Shown here one piece after another: positions 42,367 through 50,881 of a stretch of 64,000 nucleotides of DNA; the stretch's first letter is position 1, and every line of letters begins with the position of its first letter. The DNA is from Thermoleophilia bacterium UBA6103 (GTDB lineage: Bacteria; Actinomycetota; Thermoleophilia; UBA2241). Below the pieces are notes generated by a model. It was not told the origin of the DNA. It did not search any database and saw only the letters and a list, made by a program, of their open reading frames with translations. The stretch spans positions 19,511 to 83,510 of the forward strand of contig DIWP01000037.1 in the NCBI GenBank assembly GCA_002423545.1, written 5' to 3'. The translations under genes and the position numbers were made by a program.

Positions 42367-43584
42367 ATGATGACCACGAGACGAACGACGGCCATGACCC
42401 TGCTGCTGACCGCCGTCACCCTCGCGACGCTTCTGCTCGCGCTCATCGGCGCCGGCTGCGGCGGCACCGACGACCAGCAGCCCGCCGGGGACACCGCGGC
42501 CTCACAGCCGGCCGTCCCGCACACGCCGCCCCCCGACACGTTCCAGCGCGCCATCTTCGACGACGCGTGGGTCGAGGCCGACGACGCGGAACGGAATGCC
42601 ATCTTCGCAGAGCTGGCCGATGAGCTGCACGTGCAGGCCGTCCGCATGGACCTGCGCTGGTCGCGGGCGGAACCCACAGGACCCGGCGTCTACGATGAAG
42701 AGTACCTCGGCCGCATCCGGGCGTCGGTCGACGCCGCCCGCCAGAACGGCCTGTTCGTCATGATCGACGTCTTCGGCGTGCCGCAGTGGGCCAGCGACAC
42801 TTCGTGGTGGGAGAAGCCGCCCAAGGGGATCGAGCCGTGCTATCAGTCGTTCTATCCGGTCGCCGAGGAGCATCTGGCCGACTGGGAGGAGTTCGCCACG
42901 TATCTGGGCACCTCGTTCAAAGGCAGCGTCGCCTGGTGGGAGTGCTGGAACGAGCCGAACATGTGGAGCTACATCTATCCTCAGAAGACCGCCGACGACC
43001 CGCAGTTCGCCGCCCGGCAGTACGTCAAGCTGCTGGAGCCGTTCTCCCGCGCCATCCACCAGGCCGACCCCGACGCACTGGTGCTGGGCGGCGTGACGGC
43101 GCCGTTCGGCACCGACGACGAGATGCGCACCTCGCCGCAGCGCTTTGCGACCCAGCTCAGGGATCTCGGCGGCGCCGAGTGGTGGGACGGCTACTCGCAC
43201 CACCCCTACGTCCCGGCCACCGGCCGGCCGATGCCGGCACCGACCGATCAGCCGCGCTTCCCGGAGTACACCGTCACGCTCGGCAATCTGGAGACGCTGG
43301 TGGCGATCCTCCCCGACGAGCGCCTCTATCTGACCGAGTACGGCTATCCCACCGCGGTGTCTCGCGCCTGGGGCTTCGGCTACGTCGACGAGGCCACGCA
43401 GGCCGCCTACGTGACGGCCGCATATCAGCGCGCCGCCGAGTTCGAGCAGGTGCGGATGCTGGCCTGGTTCCTCTGGCGAGACATCGACAAAGGAGCCGAC
43501 CGCTGGGAGAACGCCTTCTTCGGTCTCGTGCGACCCGACGGCACCAGAAAGCCATCGTGGGAGGCGTATGCCGGTCTGCAGTGA
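42367..43584 (+). CDS. GH39/PslG-like glycoside hydrolase, putative lipoprotein
   Basis: 405 residues from ATG 42367 (or 42370), following AAAGGA. A hydrophobic N-terminus MTLLLTAVTLATLLLALIGA leads to Cys31 in a weak lipobox, so it is probably a lipoprotein. The clan GH-A barrel has an acid/base Glu196 in WECWNEPN and nucleophile Glu324 in LTEYGYPT, with W-Y-H-H-P and WFLWRD segments. PslG of Pseudomonas, a GH39 enzyme encoded in an EPS locus, is the nearest functional model: it cleaves the polymer or releases it during biosynthesis. It is the first of four paralogues between here and 48247. Substrate unknown. Confidence 0.82.
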   Translation: MMTTRRTTAMTLLLTAVTLATLLLALIGAGCGGTDDQQPAGDTAASQPAVPHTPPPDTFQRAIFDDAWVEADDAERNAIFAELADELHVQAVRMDLRWSRAEPTGPGVYDEEYLGRIRASVDAARQNGLFVMIDVFGVPQWASDTSWWEKPPKGIEPCYQSFYPVAEEHLADWEEFATYLGTSFKGSVAWWECWNEPNMWSYIYPQKTADDPQFAARQYVKLLEPFSRAIHQADPDALVLGGVTAPFGTDDEMRTSPQRFATQLRDLGGAEWWDGYSHHPYVPATGRPMPAPTDQPRFPEYTVTLGNLETLVAILPDERLYLTEYGYPTAVSRAWGFGYVDEATQAAYVTAAYQRAAEFEQVRMLAWFLWRDIDKGADRWENAFFGLVRPDGTRKPSWEAYAGLQ

Positions 43585-43613
43585 GTCGTGCCCGGGTCGG
43601 CTGACTGTGCAGT

Positions 43614-43638
43614 GAGTCGAGGGTGGCTCACCCGACTC
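43614..43638 (+). terminator. hairpin after the first glycosidase gene
   Basis: GAGTC and GGGTG pair with CACCC and GACTC around a GCT loop, with a two-base bulge on the 5' side. It lies 30 bases after the stop at 43584. No U-run follows, so termination is uncertain. A 12-base direct repeat, TGCAGTGAGTCG, at 43577 (across the stop) and 43608 precedes it. Confidence 0.35.
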
Positions 43639-43799
43639 GGTACGGTCCTTGCAGCGCTGCGCTCCCACGAGCAGGGCAGTAACGGGAACGGCACGTACTA
43701 GGGGCGTCAGTATGCGATGCTTGCCTGCGTTCCTATCACTGAGCACATCATCCACAATCACATGAGCCGCCATCCCGATATCCCGACGCGGAGCCACCG

Positions 43800-44993
43800 A
43801 TGAGGACAGGCCGGACAGGTCACGGACGCCGACCCACCCACCGCAGCACGTGCCTCCGCGTGCTCGGACGCGGCGGCGCCGCGGTCGCCGTCCTGCTGGC
43901 CGCCGGCCTCCTGCTGGCCACGACGGCCACGAGCGTCGATGCGCGCTCCGTGATGCGCGGCCTCCTCGACGACTCGTGGACCAAGGTCGACGACGCCGAG
44001 CGGGCGAAGATCCTGCGCGAGATGTCGCAGCGCCTGCACGTGCAGGTACTGGCCCTGGACCTCATCTGGGCAAGCGCCGAACCCAACGCACCCGGCGAGT
44101 ACGATCAGGCCTACCTGGACCATTTCCGGGCCTGCATCGACGATGCCCGCCGGCACGGCATCCGCGTCGTCGTCTCCGTACGCGGCACGCCGGCCTGGGC
44201 TGCAGACACACGCTTTGCGCCGCCGAACGGGCAGCCGAAAGGTCCCCACCGCTACGATCCCGTCAAGAAGAGCTGTCTCGACGACTGGGAACGCAGCGTC
44301 GGGTACTTCGTCACCTACTTCCAGGGCAGGGTGACGTGGTGGGAGTGCTGGAACGAGCCGAACCTCTGGGGCTACCTCTACCCGCAGAGGACGGCGTCTG
44401 ACCCCAAGTTCGCCGCCCGGCACTACATGGCATTGCTCAAGCGCTTCTACCGCGCCGTCAAGAGCGTCCATCCCGGCGCCAAGGTGCTCGCCGGGGTCAC
44501 CGCCCCGGTCGGCACCAACGACAGGGATCGCACCAGCCCCCAGCGCTTCGCCCGGCTGCTCAAGTCGTTCGGGGCGGCGCGCTACTTCGACGGCTACTCG
44601 CACCATCCCTACATGCCGGCCAATCGCACGCCGATGATCGCACCCGAGAAGCCACCGCGGTCGCCCAAGTCCACGGTGAGCCTCGGCAATATCAAGACCC
44701 TGCTGCGCGTCTTCCCGAAGAAGCCCTTCTTCCTCACGGAATACGGCTACCCGACACGACGGTCGCGCGGCTGGGGCGTCGGACGCGTGAGCAAGGCGAT
44801 CCAGGCGCGCTACCTGACCCGTGCCTACAAGTACGCCGCTCGCTACCGGCAGGTGAAGATGCTGGTGTGGTTCCTCTGGAAGGACATCAACCCGACCGGC
44901 GACCCGAATGCGTACACGTCGGCTTTCTTCGGACTGCGTACCGTCAACGGACAGCGCAAGCCGTCATGGTATGCCTTCGCCCGACTCAAGTAG
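43800..44993 (+). CDS. GH39/PslG-like glycoside hydrolase, secreted
   Basis: 397 residues. A twin-Arg-free signal region, AVAVLLAAGLLLATTATSVD, precedes the barrel. Glu186 in WECWNEPNLW and Glu314 in LTEYGYPTRR are the acid/base and nucleophile. It is close to the gene at 42367 along its length (same YSHHPYMPA-like and SAFFGLRT-like blocks), but lacks a lipobox, so it is likely exported as a soluble enzyme. It has no extra C-terminal domain, unlike the two minus-strand paralogues. Tandem duplication with the upstream gene is clear. The 215 bases between them hold a hairpin and no other gene. Confidence 0.82.
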   Translation: MRTGRTGHGRRPTHRSTCLRVLGRGGAAVAVLLAAGLLLATTATSVDARSVMRGLLDDSWTKVDDAERAKILREMSQRLHVQVLALDLIWASAEPNAPGEYDQAYLDHFRACIDDARRHGIRVVVSVRGTPAWAADTRFAPPNGQPKGPHRYDPVKKSCLDDWERSVGYFVTYFQGRVTWWECWNEPNLWGYLYPQRTASDPKFAARHYMALLKRFYRAVKSVHPGAKVLAGVTAPVGTNDRDRTSPQRFARLLKSFGAARYFDGYSHHPYMPANRTPMIAPEKPPRSPKSTVSLGNIKTLLRVFPKKPFFLTEYGYPTRRSRGWGVGRVSKAIQARYLTRAYKYAARYRQVKMLVWFLWKDINPTGDPNAYTSAFFGLRTVNGQRKPSWYAFARLK

Positions 44994-45024
44994 GCCGTCA
45001 GCGGACCCTCAGCGCTGCTCCCAG

Positions 45025-45055
45025 CGCCCGTGACTGTGGGTCGCCGGGCGTTCTT
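45025..45055 (+). terminator. rho-independent terminator candidate after the second glycosidase gene
   Basis: CGCCCG at 45025-45030 pairs with CGGGCG at 45045-45050, followed by TTCTT. It lies between the convergent glycosidase genes that end at 44993 and 45055 and would serve the plus-strand gene. Confidence 0.45.
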
Positions 45056-46467
45056 CAGCGCACCGTGATGCGGCGAGAGGCGCTTCCGGCGACGCCGAGC
45101 CAGCGTACCCGATAGCGGATCGTCTGCTTCGGTCGGACGTAAGTGACGAAGGCCCCGTTGGCCTTGCTCCTGAGCGTCCGCACTCTCTTCCAGGCGTGGC
45201 TGCCGACCTTGCTCTCCAGCACCATCGTCTTGCCGGTCACGGCTTCGGCGGACCCGCCCAGCGGCGTCCACGCCAGCTTGCCGCTCAGCTTGACCCTGGC
45301 ACCCTTGCGAGCCTTGGTGGCTGAGGCCTTCAACGCGATGCGCGTGCTCCTGGAGAACGCGTACCACGACGGTTTCTTGGTGCCGCTCTCCGTCCGCAGT
45401 CCGGTCGACCAGCCGCCGGCATCGCGCTGCAGGAACCAGATCATCACCTTGACCCGGCTGTATCGTGCCGCGTACGCGTATGCCTTGCGCAGGTAGTCGG
45501 CCTGGCGCGTGGCGCCCACGCCCAGCCCGATCCCGGGGCAGTCCTTGGTGTTGTAGCCATACTCAGTCAGGTAGACGGGCTTACCCGGGAACAGCTTCAT
45601 GACCGTGTTGAGGTTGCGCAGGCTGACCGCCCTGTCGGGCCAGCGCGGCAGCTTGTCCGGCGGGAACCGGTGACTCGTGCCGGCCTGGTACGGGTGATGG
45701 CTCAGAGCATCCATGTACCGGGCGGCGCCGAGGCCGGCGATCTGCTGCGCGAACCGCTGCGGAGCCGTCCGCCACTTGTCATTGGTGCCGTACGGGCCGA
45801 AGGCGCCGGCCACGACGGTGGCATCGGGATCACCGGCGCGCACACCGGCGCGAAACTGCTTGAGGATCTCGACGTAGCGCCGGGCGGCATACCTGGCGTC
45901 GCCGGCGATCTTCTGCGGCGCCAGCGTCATCCAGAGATTCGGCTCGTTCCAGCACTCGTAGGCATCGACGTCCGAGCCACAGAGCCGGGCCAGATGCTCC
46001 ATGAAGTCGGCGAACTCGTCCAGAGCGCCCATCTCGGGCAGGAAGTAGTCCTGATAGCCGGCCTTCTGGCCCGGCACCGGGCTGTCCCAGAGATCCGACT
46101 GCGACGCCCAGCGCGGCACCTTGAAGACGGTCACCAGGACGTTGAGCCCCGCCGCCTTGGCCTGGGCCACAGTATCTGCGACGTCTCTGAGGTAGGCATC
46201 GTCGTAGCCGGGATCGCTCGCCGTCGGCTGGCGCGGCTGGCCGAGCAACCAGAAGACCTCGAACCGCACCCACGAGGCGCGCAGGTTGGTGCGCACATCC
46301 TTGATGAGCTCGGCGCGAGCCACAGGGTTGCTGTACGGCATGTACCAGCCCGACTGACACACCCCTCGCGGGAGCGTGCGGGCGCCGGCCTGCGCGACGC
46401 CGACCGTGAGGATCACGACGGCGGCGATACAGACAGAGACGATGAGGTGCCTGGGCTTCACTGACAT
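45055..46467 (-). CDS. GH39/PslG-like glycoside hydrolase with C-terminal beta-domain, secreted
   Basis: 470 residues. Signal peptide LIVSVCIAAVVILTVGVAQA, with cleavage after Ala27 likely. Barrel acid/base Glu175 in YECWNEPNLWM and nucleophile Glu302 in LTEYGYNT. From about residue 385 a beta-rich domain begins (RKGARVKLSGKLAWTPLGGS), with W-K-R-V-R-T-L and Y-V-R-P-K-Q-T-I-R-Y-R-V at the end, the style of Ig-like or cell-envelope binding modules in actinobacteria. It is paired with the paralogue at 46685, sharing DCPGIGLGVGATRQADYLRK exactly. The start codon follows GGAGGT by 14 bases, which is long. A glycan-trimming role is inferred. Confidence 0.82.
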   Translation of the reverse strand: MSVKPRHLIVSVCIAAVVILTVGVAQAGARTLPRGVCQSGWYMPYSNPVARAELIKDVRTNLRASWVRFEVFWLLGQPRQPTASDPGYDDAYLRDVADTVAQAKAAGLNVLVTVFKVPRWASQSDLWDSPVPGQKAGYQDYFLPEMGALDEFADFMEHLARLCGSDVDAYECWNEPNLWMTLAPQKIAGDARYAARRYVEILKQFRAGVRAGDPDATVVAGAFGPYGTNDKWRTAPQRFAQQIAGLGAARYMDALSHHPYQAGTSHRFPPDKLPRWPDRAVSLRNLNTVMKLFPGKPVYLTEYGYNTKDCPGIGLGVGATRQADYLRKAYAYAARYSRVKVMIWFLQRDAGGWSTGLRTESGTKKPSWYAFSRSTRIALKASATKARKGARVKLSGKLAWTPLGGSAEAVTGKTMVLESKVGSHAWKRVRTLRSKANGAFVTYVRPKQTIRYRVRWLGVAGSASRRITVR

Positions 46468-46665
46468 GGGTGCTCGCGTACCTCCATCGGCGTCGTGCGC
46501 TCCTGACTCAAGGCAGGAACGACACGACAGAGTGCGACCTTACGGTACGTGCCTCCGGTAAACGATGATTCTAGGCGCCCGGGCGACGAGCGACAAGCCC
46601 CGGGTGTTCCCTCGATCGCGGCGGTGACCGGGGTCCCGCCGCCGGGCGCCGACCCTGCCCGCAGT

Positions 46666-46693
46666 GTCCGCCGACCCCCGAGGGTCAGCGGAC
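46666..46693 (-). terminator. hairpin at the stop of the fourth glycosidase gene
   Basis: GTCCGC at 46666-46671 and GACCC at 46673-46677 pair with GGGTC at 46682-46686 and GCGGAC at 46688-46693 around a CCGA loop, with one C-A mismatch. The hairpin covers the stop codon at 46685-46687. No U-run follows in the minus direction. Confidence 0.35.
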
Positions 46694-48247
46694 GAGGACC
46701 CTGCGTGAGGCGCTGCCGGTCACTCCCAGCCAACGCACCCGGTAGCGCGTCGTCTTCTTCGGTCGCACGTATGTGGTGAAGCGGCCGCTGCTGTTACTGC
46801 GTAGCGTGCGGACGCGCCTCCACGGGGCCGAGCCCACCTTGCGCTCCAGCACCAGCCGCTTGCCGGCGACCGTCTGTGTCGGGCCGCCCCGCGGCGTCCA
46901 CCTGATCACACCGGTCAGCTTGACGCGCCCGCCACGCGGCGCCCACGCCCGCGAGAGCTTGAGGCCGATCCTGGTGTACCTGGAGAACGAGTACCACGAC
47001 GGCTTCTTCGTGCCGGTCGCGGTGCGCAGGCCGGTCGACCAGTCGCCGGCATCGCGCTGCAGGAACCAGAGCATCATCTTCACACGACTGTATCTCGCAG
47101 CGTAGGCGTACGCCTTGCGCAGGTAGTCGGCCTGGCGCGTGGCGCCCACTCCCAGACCGATCCCGGGACAGTCTCTGGTGTTGTAGGCATACTCCGTCAA
47201 GTACACCGGCTTGCCGGGAAAGAGCCGCATGATCACGTTGAGGTTGCGCAGGCTCACGGCCCGCCTGGGCCAGCGGGGCAGCCTGTCGGGCGCATACCGA
47301 TGGCTCACGCCGGCCTGATACGGGTGGTGGCTGAGGACGTCGAAGTATCTGGCCGCCCCGAGGTACTTCAGTTGCCGAGCGAACCGCTGGGGTGACGTCC
47401 GCCACGTGTCGTTGGGACCGTAGGGGCCAAAGGCGCCGCCGACCACCAGAGCCTGGGGCTCGGCAGCCTTCACCCCGGCGCGGAAGTACTTGAGCATGTC
47501 CCGGTAGCGGCGTGCGGCGTACTTGGTGTCGCCGCCATGCTTCTGGGGCGCCAGCGTCATCCACAGATTCGGCTCGTTCCAGCACTCATAGGCCGCCACA
47601 TTCCCTCCGCAGAGCCCGGCCAGGTGGGTCATGAACGCCTGGAGAGCGGGGAGCGATCCCTTGTCCGGGAGGTAGAAGTCGCGATACTCACCTTTGACGG
47701 CCCCCGGAGCCGGGGTGTCCCAGAGATCCTTCTGTGAAGCCCAGCGAGGCACCTTGAAGACCGTGATGAGGACCTTGAGGCCGGCCGTCCTTGCTTCGGC
47801 GACGGTGGCCGCCACAGCGCCCAGATAGGCGTCGTCGTAGACCCCGGGACTCGGCTCAGCCTTGCTCCAGAAGACCTCGAAGCGCACCCACGAGGCGCGC
47901 AGGTCGGTGCGCATCTCGTTGATCAGGGTAGCCCTCTTCTCGGCATCGTCGTACGGCATGTACCACCCGGGCTGGCAGATGCCACGCGGCAAGACGCGGG
48001 CATCGGCCACGCCGACGGCGCCCACCAGGATCAGGGCGACGGCGAGCGCGACGATCGCGACCAGCCCGGCTGTGCGCCGGGCCGGCGCGGACCGAGCCGC
48101 GGGAGGCCGGGCCGATGCGGACCGAGCCGCCGCAGACGGGCCGGCGGCAGACCGGGTCGGCCTGCGCACGGACGGTGCCGGCCCAGCGCGGCGCGTGTGG
48201 TCACTGTCTCCTGCCGTGGTGCCGTGCGGACGACTCATCATGAGCAT
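46685..48247 (-). CDS. GH39/PslG-like glycoside hydrolase with C-terminal beta-domain, secreted
   Basis: 520 residues from ATG 48247, five bases after GGAGGTG. The N-terminus has a 50-residue Ala/Arg/Pro/Ser-rich lead before the hydrophobic segment AGLVAIVALAVALILVGAVG, so the protein may stay membrane-anchored if cleavage at ADA-R fails. Acid/base Glu225 (YECWNEPNLWM) and nucleophile Glu352 (LTEYAYNT) are present. The C-terminal beta-domain from about 437 (RGGRVKLTGVIRWTPRGGPT) matches that of the 45055 gene. These two are more like each other than like the plus-strand pair. The 217-base gap to the next gene on this strand carries its likely control region. Confidence 0.82.
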   Translation of the reverse strand: MLMMSRPHGTTAGDSDHTRRAGPAPSVRRPTRSAAGPSAAARSASARPPAARSAPARRTAGLVAIVALAVALILVGAVGVADARVLPRGICQPGWYMPYDDAEKRATLINEMRTDLRASWVRFEVFWSKAEPSPGVYDDAYLGAVAATVAEARTAGLKVLITVFKVPRWASQKDLWDTPAPGAVKGEYRDFYLPDKGSLPALQAFMTHLAGLCGGNVAAYECWNEPNLWMTLAPQKHGGDTKYAARRYRDMLKYFRAGVKAAEPQALVVGGAFGPYGPNDTWRTSPQRFARQLKYLGAARYFDVLSHHPYQAGVSHRYAPDRLPRWPRRAVSLRNLNVIMRLFPGKPVYLTEYAYNTRDCPGIGLGVGATRQADYLRKAYAYAARYSRVKMMLWFLQRDAGDWSTGLRTATGTKKPSWYSFSRYTRIGLKLSRAWAPRGGRVKLTGVIRWTPRGGPTQTVAGKRLVLERKVGSAPWRRVRTLRSNSSGRFTTYVRPKKTTRYRVRWLGVTGSASRRVLVR

Positions 48248-48381
48248 GGGCCACCTCCATCGCGATCGCCGGAACAAGGCTCTCTAAGGGGAACGGGACT
48301 CGTCGGCCGACCCTTAGGACCGGTCGGTAAGGAGCTGAGTGGCCGGTCAGGGAGGGGGTCTGCCGCGACGACAGGGTGCTC

Positions 48382-48399
48382 AGCGGTCCTCGGACCGCT
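48382..48399 (-). terminator. strong perfect hairpin downstream of the aminotransferase gene
   Basis: AGCGGTCC (48382-48389) and GGACCGCT (48392-48399) form an eight-base perfect inverted repeat with a two-base gap, 12 bases past the aminotransferase stop at 48411. No T-run follows, so it may act as a factor-dependent or RNA-stabilising element. Confidence 0.45.
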
Positions 48400-48410
48400 C
48401 CCAGCGGCCG

Positions 48411-49631
48411 TCAGGCCAGTGCCGTCCGGCAGGCCTCCGCCACCCGCTCCACATCTGCGTCGCGCATGCCGGGGAACAGCGGCAGCGAGAGCACCCGCTC
48501 GCCGGTCGCCTCGGCGACGGGGCACATGCCGGGCCGGAAGCCGAGAGCCTCGCGGTAGTAGGGGTGCAGGTGGACCGGACGGAAGTGCACCCCGACGCCG
48601 ATCCCGGCCGCGGTGAGGGCCGCCATCAGCCCATCGCGGTCCAGCGGCGCCCCGGCGCGCACGCGGACCACGTAGAGATGGTAGGCGGACTCGACGTCGG
48701 CGCGGCGCAAGAGCGGCTCAAGATTCGACACGTCCGCCAGAAGGCGATCGTAGAGCTCGACCAGGCGGCGCCGCTCGGCGTTGAACGCCGCCAGCTTGTC
48801 GAGCTGAGAGAGCGCCAGCGCCGCCTGCATGTCGGACAGGTTGTACTTGAAGCCCGGCGCGACGATGTCCCAGTGGCGGTAGCCCGCGTCGCTGTACCGC
48901 TTCCAGGCGTCGCGCGTCATGCCGTGCAGAGACAGCAGCTTGGCGCGCTCGGCGAGGGCGGCATCGTCGGTCACCAGCATGCCGCCCTCGCCGCTGGTGA
49001 TGTTCTTGGTGGCGTAGAAGCTGTAGGCGGCGACCCGGCCGAGGCTGCCGACCGGCCGCCCCTTATGCCGTGCGCCGATGGCATGGGCGGCGTCCTCGAT
49101 CACCGGCACGTCAAGTGGGTCGCACACCGCGCGGATCCGGTCCATCTCTGCCGGATGACCGGCGAAGTGCACGGCGATGACCGCCCGCGTGCGCTCGGTG
49201 AGCGCCGCCGCCAGGGCGTCGGGGTCCATGTTCAGCGTGTCGGGCTGCACATCGCAGAAGACCGGCGTGGCACCGCAGTGCAGCACAACATTGGCCGCCG
49301 AGGCGAACGTGATGGGGCTCAGCACCACTTCGTCGGCGGCGTCCGCGTCCGCGCCACCACCCGCACATCCGCCGGCACCGGCGTCCGCGCCAGGGCCCAC
49401 CCCCAGCGCCACGAGCGCCAGATGCAGCGCCGCCGTGCACGAGTTGGTCGCCACACCGTGCGCCACCCCGCTCAGCTCGGCGCAGCGACGTTCAAGCTCC
49501 GCGGCCCTCCCGGCACTCGTCAGCCAGCCGGAGCGCAGCACCTCGAGCACCGCCGCCTCGTCGGCGGCATCGACGCTCGGCAGGTGGAATGGGATGCGTG
49601 GGGAATCGCCGCTGCTCACGCCGGCCATCAT
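48411..49631 (-). CDS. DegT/DnrJ/EryC1/StrS (ArnB/WecE-like) sugar aminotransferase
   Basis: 406 residues from ATG 49631 (ATG 49628 and GTG 49619 are alternatives). Lys in AAYSFYATKNITSGEGGMLV is the PLP Schiff base; PVIEDAAHAIGARHKGRPVG holds the D-A-A-H PLP ring-stacking block; NSCTAALHLALVALGV and FKYNLSDMQAALALSQLDKL are family motifs. These enzymes aminate 4-keto- or 3-keto-NDP sugars. An Ala/Gly/Asp-rich insert of about 20 residues (GADAGAGGCAGGGADADAA) lies between the first two blocks. With the dehydratase, GNAT and ArnC-like genes beyond the toxin loci, a 4-amino-4,6-dideoxy sugar is plausible. Confidence 0.9.
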   Translation of the reverse strand: MMAGVSSGDSPRIPFHLPSVDAADEAAVLEVLRSGWLTSAGRAAELERRCAELSGVAHGVATNSCTAALHLALVALGVGPGADAGAGGCAGGGADADAADEVVLSPITFASAANVVLHCGATPVFCDVQPDTLNMDPDALAAALTERTRAVIAVHFAGHPAEMDRIRAVCDPLDVPVIEDAAHAIGARHKGRPVGSLGRVAAYSFYATKNITSGEGGMLVTDDAALAERAKLLSLHGMTRDAWKRYSDAGYRHWDIVAPGFKYNLSDMQAALALSQLDKLAAFNAERRRLVELYDRLLADVSNLEPLLRRADVESAYHLYVVRVRAGAPLDRDGLMAALTAAGIGVGVHFRPVHLHPYYREALGFRPGMCPVAEATGERVLSLPLFPGMRDADVERVAEACRTALA

Positions 49632-49718
49632 ACCCGAGCGCCGTACCCGCCCGTGCGTCCGCCATCCCGCGCCCTCTCGTGACGCGGTCGAGCTGCATCT
49701 CGCACCTCTCGTAATGGC

Positions 49719-49742
49719 GTAATGGTAGTAAGCTTGCATTAC
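49719..49742. promoter_or_regulatory. operator-like inverted repeat upstream of the mazE/mazF-type pair
   Basis: GTAATG and CATTAC frame a 12-base spacer, and a further GTAATG lies eight bases upstream (49711). The block is AT-rich in a GC-rich region and is 27 bases before the antitoxin ATG. AbrB/MazE antitoxins usually bind such palindromes to repress their own operon. Confidence 0.5.
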
Positions 49743-49769
49743 TCCGAATCACGCGCGGGAGGCGTCGCG

Positions 49770-50006
49770 ATGACGGCACGCTCAGTGACCAAGCTGACCA
49801 CGAAGTATCAGACGACTGTGCCGGCGCCGGTACGCGAGGCGCTCGGACTGGCCAAAGGAGATTCGATCGTGTTCGAGACCGCCGACGACGGCACGGTCAC
49901 CGTCCGCAAGGCGCTGCCGCTGGACCTCTCGTTCGCGACGGCGCTGGAGCCGCTCCTCTCAGAGTGGGACTCCGGCGAAGACGACGAGGCATACGATGGC
50001 CTATGA
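49770..50006 (+). CDS. AbrB/MazE-type antitoxin
   Basis: 78 residues from ATG 49770, seven bases after GGGAGG. SVTKLTTKYQTTVPAPVREA and LGLAKGDSIVFETADDGTVT form the swapped-hairpin AbrB/SpoVT DNA-binding fold (K-x-Q-T-T-x-P, G-x-x-x-G-D). The acidic tail PLLSEWDSGEDDEAYDGL is the part that would cover the toxin. It overlaps the toxin start by 11 bases. An operator-like palindrome lies upstream, so autoregulation is likely. Together with the next gene it forms a type II toxin-antitoxin module placed inside the glycan cluster. Confidence 0.85.
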   Translation: MTARSVTKLTTKYQTTVPAPVREALGLAKGDSIVFETADDGTVTVRKALPLDLSFATALEPLLSEWDSGEDDEAYDGL

Positions 50007-50358
50007 CCAGTGGGCGGTCGTGGTCGTGCCGTTCCCCTTCACCGACCGTCAGACCACACGCCGGCGCCCGGCTCTGGTCGTGTCCCGACCTGAGGCACTC
50101 GGCACGCCGATCGGCCACAGCGTACTGGCGATGATCACCAGCGCCGGTCACTCTCCGTGGCCCCGTGATGTCTCCATCACCGATCGCTCCGCGGCAGGCC
50201 TGCCGGCGCCCTCCGTAGTCCGCATGAAGCTGTTCACGCTCGACGATCGCCTCATCGAGAGACAGGCCGGCCGGCTGGCACACGGCGACAGGCGCACCGT
50301 CGCAGCCGCGCTCTCCGACCTGTTCGGCCTCCCCGCTCAGGAACCCGGCCTACACTAA
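49996..50358 (+). CDS. MazF/PemK-type toxin
   Basis: 120 residues. QWAVVVVPFPFTDRQTTRRR and PALVVSRPEALGTPIGHSVL match the PemK/MazF barrel, in which the P-F-x-F-T-D and R-P-A-L-V-V segments line the RNA site; VVRMKLFTLDDRLIERQAGR is the late conserved block. MazF-like toxins cut mRNA. The ATG lies within the antitoxin gene, so synthesis should be coupled to it. Sequence blocks are intact, and no frameshift is seen. Confidence 0.85.
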   Translation: MAYDQWAVVVVPFPFTDRQTTRRRPALVVSRPEALGTPIGHSVLAMITSAGHSPWPRDVSITDRSAAGLPAPSVVRMKLFTLDDRLIERQAGRLAHGDRRTVAAALSDLFGLPAQEPGLH

Positions 50359-50386
50359 CGCTGAGATCGAGCACGCCGTAGCGCGT

Positions 50387-50400
50387 GTCCCCCAAGGGAC
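50387..50400. terminator. short hairpin between convergent toxin genes
   Basis: GTCCC and GGGAC around CCAA lie between the mazF-type stop at 50358 and the PIN gene stop at 50414. It could end transcription from either side, but the stem is only five pairs. Confidence 0.3.
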
Positions 50401-50413
50401 GGGGCTGTCGGCG

Positions 50414-50881
50414 TCAGGATGTCAGCTCTATGACAGCCTCCGCCGGGGTCAGTACGTTCCGCCACCCGCGGATGGCCAGCAGCAGCCGCCGGTCGCCGCT
50501 GATCAGCACGGAGCATCCCTCGTGAGCCAGAAGGTCGACGATGTGCCCGTCTCCGTTGGGGCAGTCCGGCGGCGGGTCGTCGGTCGGCGGGGGATCATCT
50601 CCCAAGGCGATTTCCGTAGGCTGCCGAAGATACGCCGTCATGGTCAGCGCCGAGAGAAACACGTCAACGTCATCGGTGGTCCATCCGTGACGGAGGGTGA
50701 TGGCCGGACGCAGCAACACCCGGCGGTATTCACCGAGCAGATCGACCGAGAGCAGGAACGGCAGGCGTCCGGCGAGCATCTCGCTCAGCAGCCACGCCGG
50801 AGCCGACTCAGGCCTCCGGCCAGTGACTCCACTGACGATGACGTTCGTGTCGACGACGTAGAGTCCCGGCATGCCGGTCAA
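50414..50881 (-). CDS. PIN-domain toxin (putative VapC-like ribonuclease)
   Basis: 155 residues from TTG 50881 (TTGA overlap with the antitoxin) or ATG 50872. GLYVVDTNVIVSGVTGRRPE begins with the D-T-N acidic residue, DLLGEYRRVLLRPAI carries the second acid, and CPNGDGHIVDLLAHEGCSVL and SGDRRLLLAIRGWRNV the late D-x-x-x-D residues of the PIN nuclease core. An insert LGDDPPPTDDPPPDCPNGDG separates the third and fourth motifs. It is predicted to cut RNA with magnesium and to be held inactive by the coupled partner. This arrangement of antitoxin then toxin on the minus strand is typical. Confidence 0.85.
   Translation of the reverse strand: MTGMPGLYVVDTNVIVSGVTGRRPESAPAWLLSEMLAGRLPFLLSVDLLGEYRRVLLRPAITLRHGWTTDDVDVFLSALTMTAYLRQPTEIALGDDPPPTDDPPPDCPNGDGHIVDLLAHEGCSVLISGDRRLLLAIRGWRNVLTPAEAVIELTS

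Noticed and set aside
46468..46560. Possible riboswitch in the leader of the third hydrolase gene
   Set aside because: The leader is short and I could not find a conserved core of any known riboswitch class.
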